From: Tetragenococcus koreensis
GTDB taxonomy: Bacteria; Bacillota; Bacilli; Lactobacillales; Enterococcaceae
NCBI RefSeq assembly: GCF_003795145.1
Contig: NZ_CP027786.1
Coordinates: 682,001 to 746,000 of the forward strand
Length of the DNA: 64,000 bases
Direction of reading: 5' to 3'
Shown: one piece after another, positions 32,083 to 41,280 of the stretch
Position numbering within the stretch: position 1 is the stretch's first letter
How the letters are laid out: each line of letters starts with the position of its first letter
The notes under the pieces: model-generated
What the model was told of the DNA's origin: nothing
The model's input: only the letters and a program-made list of their open reading frames with translations
The model's database searches: none
Program-made: the position numbers and the translations under genes

Positions 32083-33107
32083 TGTTTGGCCCCCCTTCTA
32101 CTCATTTGGAAGAAAAGTAATGAGAATGGAATAGAAAGTAAAATGCCGAATCCACCACATAAAACACGTACCATTTCTAAAGACAATAACATACTGACTG
32201 TTTGACCAAAAGGCCAGCCATTGTGCAGATAAACTAACATCATTGGTATTGCACTACTGAAGTATGAACAGATCAACACATTAATCATGGTCGAACTTAT
32301 ATCTTCTCCGACTTTTTTGCCTGAACGAACTAGTTGACTAAGCGTGACTGTCGGATTTTTCAACTCGATTTCTTCTAAAGTAGAAACAACTGTGACGACG
32401 GTATCTAAGGAAGCACCAATAGCCCCTACTAGCAAACCTGATAAAAAGATGGGACGATATGGCCGTGTTAAAACACCCATATCTTCAAAACGCAGCCCTT
32501 CATCTTGATAAAACTCCATTGCAATAAAGCAAATAAAAAAAGCCGTAAAGACTGTTAAGAGGGTCGCAAAAAACTTTTGCAAACTATTTTTTTTGATACC
32601 ATCGATCAAGAATAACGTGATGGCTATCGAAAGAACAGTATAAATTGCAGTAAAAATAACCAATGAAATATTCGTAAAATTGCGGTAAACAGCGACAATT
32701 AAAAATAAAGCTGCACTATTCAAAGAAACACTGATAAATGTCGTTATACCGGTCTTTCCACCCACAAAAATTAAAGTAAATAATAGAAAAGCTACCATAA
32801 AGAATATAAAGCCATCGCGCTTTTTTTCTTCAACATTTCCCTGCGAGTAAAATACTTGCTCGCCTTCAGAAAAATGGGTGGAATCTAGTTCATTTTCACG
32901 ATAATCCGCTGTTAAATGAACCGATTCGCCCTTTTCTGTTCCATTTACTTTAGTTGCTTGGATATCTTGTTGATTTCCGTTTACTTCAACTTGATTGATT
33001 TTTGCTAAAGATTGGTTATATAAAGCGCCGCTTGTTAGCTGTATGCCAAAACTTACGATGACACAAAAAATAAAGCAAATTATGCCGCTGATCACTTTTT
33101 TATTCAT
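32079..33107 (-). CDS. YibE/F-family membrane protein (first of pair)
   Basis: 342 residues. Helix 1 is at about 6-28; residues 30-95 form an extracellular domain rich in polar residues; then seven helices from about 100 to 335. LVGAIGASLDTVVTVVSTLEEI near 225-246 is the YibE/F core motif. The large extracytoplasmic domain between helix 1 and 2 is normal for the YibE partner. Ribosome site AGGAGAAAAGCG precedes ATG. It is translationally coupled to the following homologue. Function is unknown; transport of a small solute has been suggested by topology only. Confidence 0.85.
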   Translation of the reverse strand: MNKKVISGIICFIFCVIVSFGIQLTSGALYNQSLAKINQVEVNGNQQDIQATKVNGTEKGESVHLTADYRENELDSTHFSEGEQVFYSQGNVEEKKRDGFIFFMVAFLLFTLIFVGGKTGITTFISVSLNSAALFLIVAVYRNFTNISLVIFTAIYTVLSIAITLFLIDGIKKNSLQKFFATLLTVFTAFFICFIAMEFYQDEGLRFEDMGVLTRPYRPIFLSGLLVGAIGASLDTVVTVVSTLEEIELKNPTVTLSQLVRSGKKVGEDISSTMINVLICSYFSSAIPMMLVYLHNGWPFGQTVSMLLSLEMVRVLCGGFGILLSIPFSLLFFQMSRRGAKQ

Positions 33108-33329
33108 CGCTTTTCTCCTATCATTGTTTGTTCAATCATTAATAGTAAAACAACAAAATTCAAGAAACAAGTTTTATTATTTTATTTTTAAGAAAAAATA
33201 ATCAGGAGCCTCCTTGTTTTATTTAAAACGAAGGAACTTCTCTCGTTTTTCAAACTCAAAGGAATTTTTCTAAGCAACCTATTTCCGAATCGTCCTCTTT
33301 CAAAAAAGCGATACATTTACGTAGCTGTT

Positions 33330-34685
33330 TTATTGGATAATAAGCCCTTCCATCGCTAGGTCGTTTAAAAAGTGCAGCGGCAAAGATAATTTGGGATTAA
33401 AATAAAAATCCATCGTGGTTAGCTGATTTAAATCAGCTTGCATAGTAATCAAAGTAGATAGCGTGTTAATCATTTCCACTTGTTCACGACTACTTGTCAT
33501 TAATTGTCCGCCCATAATTTGTTTACTTTTTTGATCAAAAACCAGTTTTAAGGTTAGTTCAAACTTTTCATCTTTGACAAATAAATGTTCACGAGTATAG
33601 GTTTTGGCGACTGAAGAAACTTGGAAACCATAGTAAGGAGCTTCCTCTTCGTTGATTCCCGTGCTAGCTAAATAAGCATTAAAAAGTTCTGTTACAACAG
33701 TTCTTTGGACTTTCGGAAAAGCAATTTTTTCTGGTAGTAAAATATTTGAAGCAGCAATCATACCAGTACGATAAGCATTAGTGACTAACGGGACATAAAT
33801 TGACGAAGACGATTCATTAAAGTGAATCGAAACTAAATCGCCAACTGCATAAATCGCTGGATCGGAGGTCTGCAGATATTCATTGGTATTTAAGGTGCCA
33901 TCCATATTGATAGCTAAATGATCTGCAACTAACGATATATTAGGTCGCGGATTGATAGCAAAAACAACGGCGTCACAAGATAAAATTTTTTCATTAGTTA
34001 AAAGGATCCCTGCTACATTATCTTTTTCATCGAGCTGAATCTCTTTAACATTACTATTTAAAATAACATGCACGTTGTCAGGTAGGCTTTCTAGTAATCT
34101 CTGAGTAATCTCGTCATCAAAATAACGGAATAAGACGCTATCCATTCGATCAACTAAATAGATTTCTTTTTTTAGATGTGCTAAGGTTTCTACTAATTCA
34201 AAACCGATTAGCCCTGCGCCAATAATTGCAATTTTATCGGCTGAACGGATGGTATCGACCGCTTGCTCTGCTTGTGGCAAAGTTTTATAATTGGTAATTT
34301 CGCGTTCAGATTGGAGTGAAAAATCCGTTTGATACTGACTTGATCCCATGGCCAAAATCAGATCATCATAAAAAATGCTATCTTTGGTTTGATTCTGCCC
34401 TGTTTTAATAGAAAAAACGACTTCTTTTTGTTCTGGCAAAATTTCTGTTACTTCTGTATTAAGTAAAACGTTAATTTTTTCGGCTACTAATTGCCCAGGA
34501 GTGACTGTTCTTGCTTCTGCTAAATCAGTAATTACTCCTTCTAAATAAAGGTTTAAACTGCTTCCCATGTAACCTAAAATATTGGTTCGTTCGATAATTA
34601 ATACTTCAACGCTGGGATCAATTTTTTTCAAGTGTCTAGCAGCTGCAATTCCCGCATGTGACCCACCAATAATAACTACCCGCAT
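33330..34685 (-). CDS. NADH oxidase/peroxidase-family flavoprotein with Cys42 replaced by Ser
   Basis: 451 residues. VVIIGGSHAGIAAARHL binds FAD, IAIIGAGLIGFELVETLAHL near 150-169 binds NADH, IYAVGDLVSIHF near 276-287 is the second FAD contact, and the C-terminal dimer domain is complete. In Nox/Npx/CoA-disulfide reductases residue 42 is the redox Cys in SCGIALY; here YMGSSLNLYLEG places Ser42 at that position, with no Cys nearby. Family knowledge is that C42S Nox forms H2O2 instead of water, so this may be an H2O2-forming NADH oxidase. An Mga-type regulator gene lies 15 bases upstream on the same strand. A weak terminator-like hairpin lies at 33303-33326. Confidence 0.87.
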   Translation of the reverse strand: MRVVIIGGSHAGIAAARHLKKIDPSVEVLIIERTNILGYMGSSLNLYLEGVITDLAEARTVTPGQLVAEKINVLLNTEVTEILPEQKEVVFSIKTGQNQTKDSIFYDDLILAMGSSQYQTDFSLQSEREITNYKTLPQAEQAVDTIRSADKIAIIGAGLIGFELVETLAHLKKEIYLVDRMDSVLFRYFDDEITQRLLESLPDNVHVILNSNVKEIQLDEKDNVAGILLTNEKILSCDAVVFAINPRPNISLVADHLAINMDGTLNTNEYLQTSDPAIYAVGDLVSIHFNESSSSIYVPLVTNAYRTGMIAASNILLPEKIAFPKVQRTVVTELFNAYLASTGINEEEAPYYGFQVSSVAKTYTREHLFVKDEKFELTLKLVFDQKSKQIMGGQLMTSSREQVEMINTLSTLITMQADLNQLTTMDFYFNPKLSLPLHFLNDLAMEGLIIQ

Positions 34686-34700
34686 TTTTTTACCGCCCTT

Positions 34701-36122
34701 CTACTTTTCTTTGATAATTGCTGCAGCAGCTTGTTTTAACCGTTCTGCTTCAAATGGAGATAATACTCCTGTTAAAAGATAAACTTTCTGATAATCAAAT
34801 TCCTGCAAATCCGTGTAAACAGCGGCGATTAATAAATCATAGGCTCTTTTCTTCGCTTTTTTTACAGTAACGTGTGGCATACTAGCCAATGTCTGTTTGA
34901 TAAAGCGAAAGGCTTCTTCCGCTTGTAACGATCCATCATCTACTACACCAACAAGGACTTCTTTTTGTTGGCGCCTATGGTGGATATCCCAAATTAGGCC
35001 GTAAGAGTGGTCGAGCATTTCCCACTGTGAATGGGATACTTTACGTGAAAGTTCCTTTTCAACGATGGACATACATTGATCCATGGCTTGGACATCAATA
35101 TCGGACAATAGTAAAGTATCCTCTTCATTAAAACTGATCTCCCCTTTATAAAAAACAATTTTTACATGGTTTTGTAAAAGAAAAGTTGCGAAAGTTTTGT
35201 CATATTCGATTTCTTTAGTAATTGTTTGATAAATTTTTTTATCAATAGCTAAAAAGTATTGAATAAAAGGAGATTCTATCCACCATTTACTTTCTTGCGG
35301 TAAAAGCCCTTCGGTAATAAAAAATAAATATAAATAAATTGCTTCATAATTCGTCCCAGGTAAAGCAAAACGACTCAAAAAACGCGCCAAAATGTTTTTT
35401 AGTTCTTGGTAAAAACCATCTTTTTCAATTTGTTGTAATATATCTTGGGAGATGTCGTATTTGGGTATTTGACGGTAATCTAATCGTCGTTGCATGATAT
35501 GCAACCGTAAAAGCATCATTTGTTCTTGTTTTTTAGTAAATTGAAGTTGAAATTGGTTCTCAATGACATTGATTAAATTTTTAATTGCAGTATTTGTGAT
35601 TAATGTATCCAAGCGTTCTGTTGGAATAACTCCGTTAAACAATTGAAAATAAAAAAGTTGAATTTGTAATTCACTGCCAGTTAATTTCTTATTTTTAAAT
35701 TGAATGCCAAATTCTTCTAACAGCTGATTAATAACCTTTAAACGTCTAAAAATCGAAGCTTCGCTTACATTATTTTCCAAAGCTAACTTCGTTATGCTTA
35801 TTACTTTTTCTTGGAAGATACTAACTAGCAATTTATAATCCAAAGCTTGTTTTAAATATGTATACAAAAAATTCTTAACAGAAAAGTGATTAGGCAAAAA
35901 CAATTGCAAATAATCACTATTTTTTTTCACCAAATCAGCTTCTATATCAAATTCACGCAGAGCAACAGTTAAAGCAGTGATGCTCTTTTGTAGTGTTGGG
36001 TAAGAAACGTCAATTTGATCATTAAGTTCTTTTATCTTGATCGTTCGTTCTTTTTTTAAAAAATAATCAAAAATTCTTACTTGCACTTTATGGTCTTTAT
36101 CAAGCAAATTAAGCAATCGCAT
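34701..36122 (-). CDS. Mga/AtxA-type transcriptional regulator
   Basis: 473 residues. Two N-terminal helix-turn-helix domains: about 5-65 (IKIKELNDQIDVSYPTLQKSI) and 80-145 (ITKLALENNVSEASIFRRL). A central PRD-like helical region covers about 170-370, and the C-terminal part near 395-470 (VLVGVVDDGSLQAEEAFRFIKQTL) resembles a PTS EIIB domain. This is the Mga/AtxA plan, where phosphorylation by the PTS can tune activity. Such regulators usually act on neighbouring genes; the Nox-like gene 15 bases downstream is the obvious partner. It starts MRLLNLLDKDHKVQ at ATG 36122. Confidence 0.85.
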   Translation of the reverse strand: MRLLNLLDKDHKVQVRIFDYFLKKERTIKIKELNDQIDVSYPTLQKSITALTVALREFDIEADLVKKNSDYLQLFLPNHFSVKNFLYTYLKQALDYKLLVSIFQEKVISITKLALENNVSEASIFRRLKVINQLLEEFGIQFKNKKLTGSELQIQLFYFQLFNGVIPTERLDTLITNTAIKNLINVIENQFQLQFTKKQEQMMLLRLHIMQRRLDYRQIPKYDISQDILQQIEKDGFYQELKNILARFLSRFALPGTNYEAIYLYLFFITEGLLPQESKWWIESPFIQYFLAIDKKIYQTITKEIEYDKTFATFLLQNHVKIVFYKGEISFNEEDTLLLSDIDVQAMDQCMSIVEKELSRKVSHSQWEMLDHSYGLIWDIHHRRQQKEVLVGVVDDGSLQAEEAFRFIKQTLASMPHVTVKKAKKRAYDLLIAAVYTDLQEFDYQKVYLLTGVLSPFEAERLKQAAAAIIKEK

Positions 36123-36147
36123 CTTTTCACCTCGCTTCGCTGTTTGT

Positions 36148-36882
36148 TTAACCTACATAACAGTACAGTAATTCAAAAGTATAGTCCACTGCATTTTTGA
36201 TTTCTGTTCTTCCTTGAAATAGCTGGTCGATTGTTTTTTCTAATTCAGTGGCTGAAAGTTCGTCTGCAAAGTACAAACGAAAGAGATCAACACTGATTAC
36301 TTCACTTACCGAATAATGAAAAGACTTTGTCTGAAAGGGTCTTTTTAGCCAACGTTTATAAGTAGCCATCCATTTTAAATCACTTGGTTTACCATATAGC
36401 TTTTCTTCAATCGGCGAAAACAATTGATCTTCTTCTTGGACCAGACGCAAAATACAAACATACTTTTTGGCGATCCGTAACATTTCTATTAATTGATCTA
36501 TTGAGGTCAATGCAGGGTTCATAGCGCTAAAAACCATATCAAACGTATGGTCTTGCGTTTGTGTAAAAAAGGCTTGTTGGCTGCTTTCGATTAATGACAG
36601 ATTTTGATAGTGATAATTATTAGCCGCAATCTGTAACATCTCCGAAGATAAGTCCACCAGTACATAGTTTTGTACATGGGCAATAAAAGAAGGCACATAC
36701 TTTCCATTCCCGCCAGCCAGGTCCAAAAAACTATCTTGAGGTAAAAGCTTTTGATGCATTAAAAAATCAGCTAGATCTTTTTGGATAGGCAGCTGTGATT
36801 CTGCTTGGATGTCTGTATATTCGCTGGCAAAATCATCCCAAAATTGTTTTAGTTCAGTTAAATCTTCGCACATATTTCTCAC
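36148..36882 (-). CDS. Class I SAM-dependent methyltransferase
   Basis: 244 residues. SFLDLAGGNGKYVPSF near 57-72 is motif I (SAM binding), VLVDLSSEMLQIA near 90-102 motif II, and TFDMVFSAMNPALTSIDQLIEML near 130-150 motif IV/post. Substrate is not evident; the C-terminal half (SFHYSVSEVISVDLFRLYFADELSATELEKTI) looks like a small-molecule methylase. It starts MRNMCEDLTELKQFWDDFASEYTD. It lies between the regulator and the uncharacterised pair, all on the minus strand; the pair ends with its own terminator just upstream of this gene's start? No: the hairpin at 36893 lies between them and insulates this gene. Confidence 0.85.
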   Translation of the reverse strand: MRNMCEDLTELKQFWDDFASEYTDIQAESQLPIQKDLADFLMHQKLLPQDSFLDLAGGNGKYVPSFIAHVQNYVLVDLSSEMLQIAANNYHYQNLSLIESSQQAFFTQTQDHTFDMVFSAMNPALTSIDQLIEMLRIAKKYVCILRLVQEEDQLFSPIEEKLYGKPSDLKWMATYKRWLKRPFQTKSFHYSVSEVISVDLFRLYFADELSATELEKTIDQLFQGRTEIKNAVDYTFELLYCYVG

Positions 36883-36892
36883 CTTTACTGAT

Positions 36893-36928
36893 AAAAAAAG
36901 CCCGGAATATACTTCCAGGCTTTTTTTT
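36893..36928. terminator. Terminator after the uncharacterised gene pair
   Basis: AAAAAAAGCCCGGAA pairs with TTCCAGGCTTTTTTTT (one bulge), T-rich on both strands. It ends the minus-strand 37830/36931 unit. Confidence 0.85.
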
Positions 36929-36930
36929 AC

Positions 36931-37833
36931 TTAATCTCGCACAATCAAAGGAACAAAAAACGGATAATGAGTGAAAAAATCTAAGATCGAACGACGTCGA
37001 TTATTCGAATCAATAAATAAATGTGTCCTATTTTTCTCCGAATGGATATACACGTTTTGTTCTTGATTCAATTTTACTTGATAATTAGCTTGGCCGATTT
37101 TGTCAAAGTCGTATTCGCTTGATTCCATGGTAGTGATAAAGATGGAATCTAAAATACCTGTCGCCAAAGGAAATTCGCTTTCTAAATCTACCGAGAGCGC
37201 CCGCGTGTTATCTAAAAGACTCGGCGATACAGCAAATCCTAGCTTTTTAAAGTTTTCTAACAGGCGGTTTAAGTCATAGTTAATTAATGACAATTGATTA
37301 CGAGAGAATATTTTTTCTGAATACCACAAACGAATTAATTCCAATACTTGCCGCTCGTCAACTGTAACTGACATTTCTTGTAAGTCTAATAAAATTAAAG
37401 GCATAAATTTGGCTGCAAAACGCGTATCGATAACGTTCATTTTAAAACTCAATGCTAATTCTCTTTTGTCTGTTAATTGATATTTAACCAAGAAGTATTT
37501 TGCCTGCCAGATATTATAGCTGTCGGTTTGTTTTAGTGTTGCATCGCTTAAAGGTCGCAGTAATTCATAAGTAAGATATGCTAACAGATTCGTTTTAGCA
37601 ACTGTTGAAATGGCAGCATCGGTCACAATCAAGCGTCGATATTCATTTAATAACCCAGGAAAGTCAGCTTCTAATAACGCTTTACGCAAGCGCAGATCAG
37701 CTAACTCTTTTTCAGCAGAGGCAATCCAAGAAACCATTTCGGCATGATTTTGTGCTTTTTCCTCATAGTAAGGGTCCATCATTTGCTGAGTTTTTTTAAG
37801 CTCTGTAGACTTCTTTTTTTCTTCTTCACTCAT
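36931..37833 (-). CDS. Uncharacterised cytoplasmic protein (second of pair)
   Basis: 300 residues, no signal peptide or membrane helix, rich in Leu, Glu and Lys. It opens with a charged segment, then helical MVSWIASAEKELADLRLRKALLEADFPGLL and a long helix-loop region. No catalytic motif or named family recognised. ATG 37833 overlaps the stop of the upstream coiled-coil gene by four bases, so they are co-translated and likely interact. The C-terminal SNNRRRSILDFFTHYPFFVPLIVRD is conserved-looking and hydrophobic at the end. Confidence 0.6.
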   Translation of the reverse strand: MSEEEKKKSTELKKTQQMMDPYYEEKAQNHAEMVSWIASAEKELADLRLRKALLEADFPGLLNEYRRLIVTDAAISTVAKTNLLAYLTYELLRPLSDATLKQTDSYNIWQAKYFLVKYQLTDKRELALSFKMNVIDTRFAAKFMPLILLDLQEMSVTVDERQVLELIRLWYSEKIFSRNQLSLINYDLNRLLENFKKLGFAVSPSLLDNTRALSVDLESEFPLATGILDSIFITTMESSEYDFDKIGQANYQVKLNQEQNVYIHSEKNRTHLFIDSNNRRRSILDFFTHYPFFVPLIVRD

Positions 37834-38705
37834 GATTTATTCCCTCCTTTAGCTGTACCTAAATAAGATGATAGAAAATCTTGGATTTGTTGATTCATTA
37901 CCTTTAATGAACCAAAATATTGTTTGATTAAACGAAATTCTTTGGTCACGACCGCCTGTTTTAGACGAATATCATGATGGCTTTTCATTAGCTGCTCTTT
38001 TTGTTTATCGATTTTGGTTTCATCTTCAACATAAGGCACCCATTCTTCTCTTTTTTCTTCTAATTCCAGTATTTTTTTGTCGAGTTCTTCTATCTCATCT
38101 TCAGTTTTATTGCGGTTAAACAAACCTTTTGAGTTTTCAACTGAAGCTTTTTCATTCTTATTTTCTTTTATCTGTTCATCAATTTTCGTTATTTCTGATT
38201 CAGCAGTAATGAGCTTTGCGTCCAGTTCATCCATTTCTTTTTCAATTTTCGTTAGAGCGTCACGCTTACCGGGGGCAAATTCTTGCCACTCTTTATCGAT
38301 TTTTGGCAAAACAAAGATTTCCGGCGTGCTAGCATCAATTGCAATAGTGGGACGTTCACGGTAATAGTTTCCCAAACGATAATAATTTATAGTAGGCGAA
38401 ACCTTTTGCGCATAATGAATAAAAGGAAAAGCCTGCGTAAAGCTATCATGAATTTTTTGTGCTAGCAATTCATCGATCTCATGATTTTTATTCGAAGTCT
38501 TTTTTAACTCTTCATGCAATTTTCCTTTATAAATACGATAAATTTCGGATATATTTTCATTTTGAATCGCTTCTTCAAAAGCCTGTAAATCCTTGAGCAT
38601 CGAGCCAACATTTTGAAATGCGACTTCTTTAATCTCATCAAAGCTGGTATTCTGTAATCCATTTGCAGAAACTTCGTTATTCTCAGTTCTTGTTTCCTTT
38701 GACAT
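37830..38705 (-). CDS. Uncharacterised coiled-coil protein (first of pair)
   Basis: 291 residues, cytoplasmic. A first globular part (to about 145) includes AFPFIHYAQKVSPTINYYRLGNYYRERPTIAID. Residues about 148-235 are strongly heptad-like coiled coil (KIEKEMDELDAKLITAESEITKIDEQIKENKNEK... and KILELEEKREEW), interrupted at about 192-200 by KGLFNRNKT. A last helix carries RLIKQYFGSLKVMNQQIQDFLSSYLG. No nucleotide-binding motif, so annotation as an SMC/SbcC-type ATPase is not supported. Start ATG 38705; ribosome site GGAGGTTACTACTATG-type is good. A stem-loop DNA-binding or scaffold role is only a guess. Confidence 0.6.
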   Translation of the reverse strand: MSKETRTENNEVSANGLQNTSFDEIKEVAFQNVGSMLKDLQAFEEAIQNENISEIYRIYKGKLHEELKKTSNKNHEIDELLAQKIHDSFTQAFPFIHYAQKVSPTINYYRLGNYYRERPTIAIDASTPEIFVLPKIDKEWQEFAPGKRDALTKIEKEMDELDAKLITAESEITKIDEQIKENKNEKASVENSKGLFNRNKTEDEIEELDKKILELEEKREEWVPYVEDETKIDKQKEQLMKSHHDIRLKQAVVTKEFRLIKQYFGSLKVMNQQIQDFLSSYLGTAKGGNKS

Positions 38706-38956
38706 AGTAGTAACCTCCTCTGCCTTTTTCCTTTTATCATTTTAACATGATTACTGCAAAAAAGCAGATTTCTACCTAGTGTTCTAATTTTATTTTTTAC
38801 TAGGTATTTTTCAACCTTTTAGCAATACTCTCATTAGAAATCATATCAAAAATAATTAGTAGATGCTATTTTATTTATGATTCTTTAAAATTCTTGTTTA
38901 ATCAATTGGACAATACTAATCCTTTTAGGAAATAAACATGTTAAGTATAAAAGAAA

Positions 38957-38986
38957 AAGAACTTCTTCATACTAAAAGAAGTTCTT
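38957..38986. terminator. Terminator downstream of the GNAT gene at 38993
   Basis: AAGAACTTCTT (38957-38967) pairs with AAGAAGTTCTT (38976-38986). Confidence 0.7.
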
Positions 38987-38992
38987 ACTTAT

Positions 38993-39502
38993 TCATTTGG
39001 CTAAGTATTGGTAAGCCCAACGATCTCCGTGAGGGATGGGAAAGTTCACTTTGCCACGATAAACAAACCCTGCCTTTTTAATCGCCTTTTGCATGCCGAT
39101 ATTTAAAGGATAAGTGTCAATCCGAATATCATTAAAACCCGATTGTTGACTAACTGCAAGCAAATGAAGCAACATTTTTTTAGCAAGGCCATTACCTGTT
39201 AGACTACTATCAACAACTACACGATGAATGGATACGTAGGGTTGTGTACCTGACCAATTTCCCTCTTCAATGGCTGTGTATACTGGATCTTTTCCTGAGA
39301 TCAAAGCAGCATAAGCGGTAATTTTCCCGTCTTCTAAGACATAAGCTGCGCCCTTTTTTATGTCTTGTTCAATTTGTGATTGTGTCGGTCCATATCCGTC
39401 TTGCCATTGAGGCGAGCCTTGCTCTTTGAGAGATGCTATTCCTCGGGCTGTGATTACCATAATTTGCGGGATATCGCTCATTTCCGCTTGCCTGAAAATC
39501 AT
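38993..39502 (-). CDS. GNAT-family N-acetyltransferase
   Basis: 169 residues. VSIHRVVVDSSLTGNGLAKKMLLHLLAV near 92-120 is the acetyl-CoA motif with the TGNGLAKKML loop, and IRIDTYPLNIGMQKAIKKAGFVYRGKV is the C-terminal motif with the conserved N and GF. The N-terminal FRQAEMSDIPQIM fits. It lies 14 bases after pyrD on the same strand, so it may be co-transcribed. Substrate unknown. Confidence 0.88.
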   Translation of the reverse strand: MIFRQAEMSDIPQIMVITARGIASLKEQGSPQWQDGYGPTQSQIEQDIKKGAAYVLEDGKITAYAALISGKDPVYTAIEEGNWSGTQPYVSIHRVVVDSSLTGNGLAKKMLLHLLAVSQQSGFNDIRIDTYPLNIGMQKAIKKAGFVYRGKVNFPIPHGDRWAYQYLAK

Positions 39503-39516
39503 TTTGTCACCTCTTA

Positions 39517-40452
39517 CTACTCTTCAATTGTTTTTAATTTTCCTCGAAATTGTTCGATATTGGTATATCCTTTTGCTTCCATGATAACTTCTAACTCAGC
39601 AAGAATTCTAGCAAAAACCGAAGTCCCTTCTTTATATAATTGTGTTCCTATTTGCAACATCGAAGCACCGCATAAAAGATGTTCAAAGGCATCTTGTCCA
39701 GAAACGATTCCTCCAGTACCAATGATTTGGATAGACGGATTTAAACGAGTATAAAAAGCACGTACATTTGCCAATGCGACAGGTTTAATATATTGTCCGC
39801 CAATGCCACCGAACCCTTCTTTAGGTTTAATGACTACCTGTTCTTTTTCTGGATCAATAATCAATCCATTACCAACAGAATTAATTGAATTAACAAAAGC
39901 TAGTGGAAATTGGTTTAAAATGGTTGCCATTTGATCAAAGTGTGCAATGTCAAAATACGGTGGTAGTTTAACTCCTAATGGTTTAGTAAAAAAGGAGAAC
40001 ACTTCAGTTAAAATATTTTCTGTTAAGTCAAAATCGTAAGCTACTTGAGGTTTACCTGCAACATTGGGACAAGATAAATTCAATTCTGTAAACCCTTGAA
40101 AATCACTGTCCTCAAGCTTCTTTAATGTTTCAATATTTTCTTCCATACTCATACTAGCTACCGAGAAAAAAATAGGTTGAGACACCGTTTTTTGTCGCTT
40201 GCTAACGTAATCGAGATAGTAATCAAACCCTAAGTTAGGTAATCCCATAGAATTGATACTGCCTAAAGGTGTTCCATAGTATCTTGGTTCTGGATTTCCT
40301 TGTCTTTTTTGTCTAGTCACGCTTTTTGTTACAAAAGTTCCCGCTTTTGAATCTGCCATTTCATCTAGTTCCTCAATGGTCATGCAATGAACGCCAGAAG
40401 CGTTCATCAAAGGAGATTGAAATGTATAATTTTTGAAAAAAGTTTCAAACAT
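39517..40452 (-). CDS. pyrD: Dihydroorotate dehydrogenase, class 1A (fumarate)
   Basis: 311 residues, exactly the class 1A length. [12 protein letters not shown] is the N-terminal FMN strand, [18 protein letters not shown] holds the FMN lysine near 43, [15 protein letters not shown] the substrate loop near 66-79, and ELNLSCPNV the catalytic Cys128 (Cys, not Ser, marks class 1). [26 protein letters not shown] closes the barrel. It oxidises dihydroorotate with fumarate as acceptor in the cytoplasm. I choose ATG 40452 because CAGGAGGTAAAGCC sits directly before it; the TTG at 40476 has none. No other pyr gene is adjacent. Confidence 0.95.
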   Translation of the reverse strand: MFETFFKNYTFQSPLMNASGVHCMTIEELDEMADSKAGTFVTKSVTRQKRQGNPEPRYYGTPLGSINSMGLPNLGFDYYLDYVSKRQKTVSQPIFFSVASMSMEENIETLKKLEDSDFQGFTELNLSCPNVAGKPQVAYDFDLTENILTEVFSFFTKPLGVKLPPYFDIAHFDQMATILNQFPLAFVNSINSVGNGLIIDPEKEQVVIKPKEGFGGIGGQYIKPVALANVRAFYTRLNPSIQIIGTGGIVSGQDAFEHLLCGASMLQIGTQLYKEGTSVFARILAELEVIMEAKGYTNIEQFRGKLKTIEE

Positions 40453-40476
40453 GGCTTTACCTCCTGAGTAATCCAA

Positions 40477-40839
40477 ATAATGTTTGTTAGTAGTTTATCC
40501 AACTTCAGAATAAAAAGCAATAAGAGAACGTATTTTTACGTTAGTCATTTAAATAGTAGAATCACTTTACACTAAAGCTTCTGGTTACAAAAAATCTTAT
40601 CGGCCTCCATCTTTCTTGGTATATTTCTAAGTGCTGTTTTCTCTAATTTACTTTGTTAAAACTCCAATGTATTTCTTTAGAAGATGAAAAAACAACTTTT
40701 TATAGCGAATGACTGATAAAAATAAAAGAAAGACAGAATAAGTTTGTAAATCAATACAAACTTATTCTGTCTTTCTTACTAATTCGAACTAAGGCTACCC
40801 TTTTTATTTTAACTTATCTATAATTTAAACTACTTATAT
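40477..40839. other. Intergenic stretch without a gene, with a terminator
   Basis: About 360 bases with no credible frame. It contains a 23-bp perfect hairpin at 40726-40777 and a smaller palindrome AACGTA-tttt-TACGTT near 40528-40543. Upstream promoter elements of pyrD should lie in the right half. Nothing else recognised. Confidence 0.6.
40726..40777 (-). terminator. Long perfect terminator after the SUF-type assembly gene
   Basis: AAGAAAGACAGAATAAGTTTGTA/TACAAACTTATTCTGTCTTTCTT, 23 perfect base pairs and a 6-base loop. It lies 60 bases past the DUF59 gene stop and can act in both directions. Confidence 0.75.
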
Positions 40840-41175
40840 CTATCTTATTCCCAACGCAATTCGTGCATAGCGGCTCATTTTATCCGTGGTCCAAGCTGGG
40901 TACCAAACAAGCTTTACGTCGACATGGCTAACTTCTGGTACTTCTTGTAAAGCATCGTAGATCGACTCAGTTAATATGTCAGCTAAAGGACAACCCATAG
41001 TCGTCAGTGTCATTTTGATTTCTGTCTCTCCAGTTTCGCCGTCAAAATCAACTTCATAGATTAAGCCTAAATTTACGATATCAATTCCTAATTCTGGATC
41101 AATAACGGTTTCTAGTGCCATCAAGATGTTGCCTTTGATCTCATTAACTTCTTCTTCCGTTCTTGGCTTACTCAT
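40840..41175 (-). CDS. MIP18/DUF59-type iron-sulfur assembly factor
   Basis: 111 residues. ALETVIDPELGIDIVNLGLIYEVDFD (about 22-47) is the family helix-strand block, and MTLTTMGCPLADILTESI near 65-82 carries the single conserved Cys. This is the SufT/PaaD-like domain that helps mature Fe-S proteins. No suf genes are within the window. Ribosome site GGGGGAAACAAG is strong. Monocistronic. Confidence 0.92.
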   Translation of the reverse strand: MSKPRTEEEVNEIKGNILMALETVIDPELGIDIVNLGLIYEVDFDGETGETEIKMTLTTMGCPLADILTESIYDALQEVPEVSHVDVKLVWYPAWTTDKMSRYARIALGIR

Positions 41176-41280
41176 CTTGTTTCCCCCTCGGTTTTACTTC
41201 TAGTCAAATCATACCTTGTTTTTTGAAGTTTGTAAACGTAGCTTGTAGCTAACTTAACAATCTTTGAAATTACCGAAAAA

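Noticed and set aside
37830-38705. Annotation of the coiled-coil protein as SbcC/SMC-type ATPase
   Set aside because: There is no Walker A, signature or Walker B motif.
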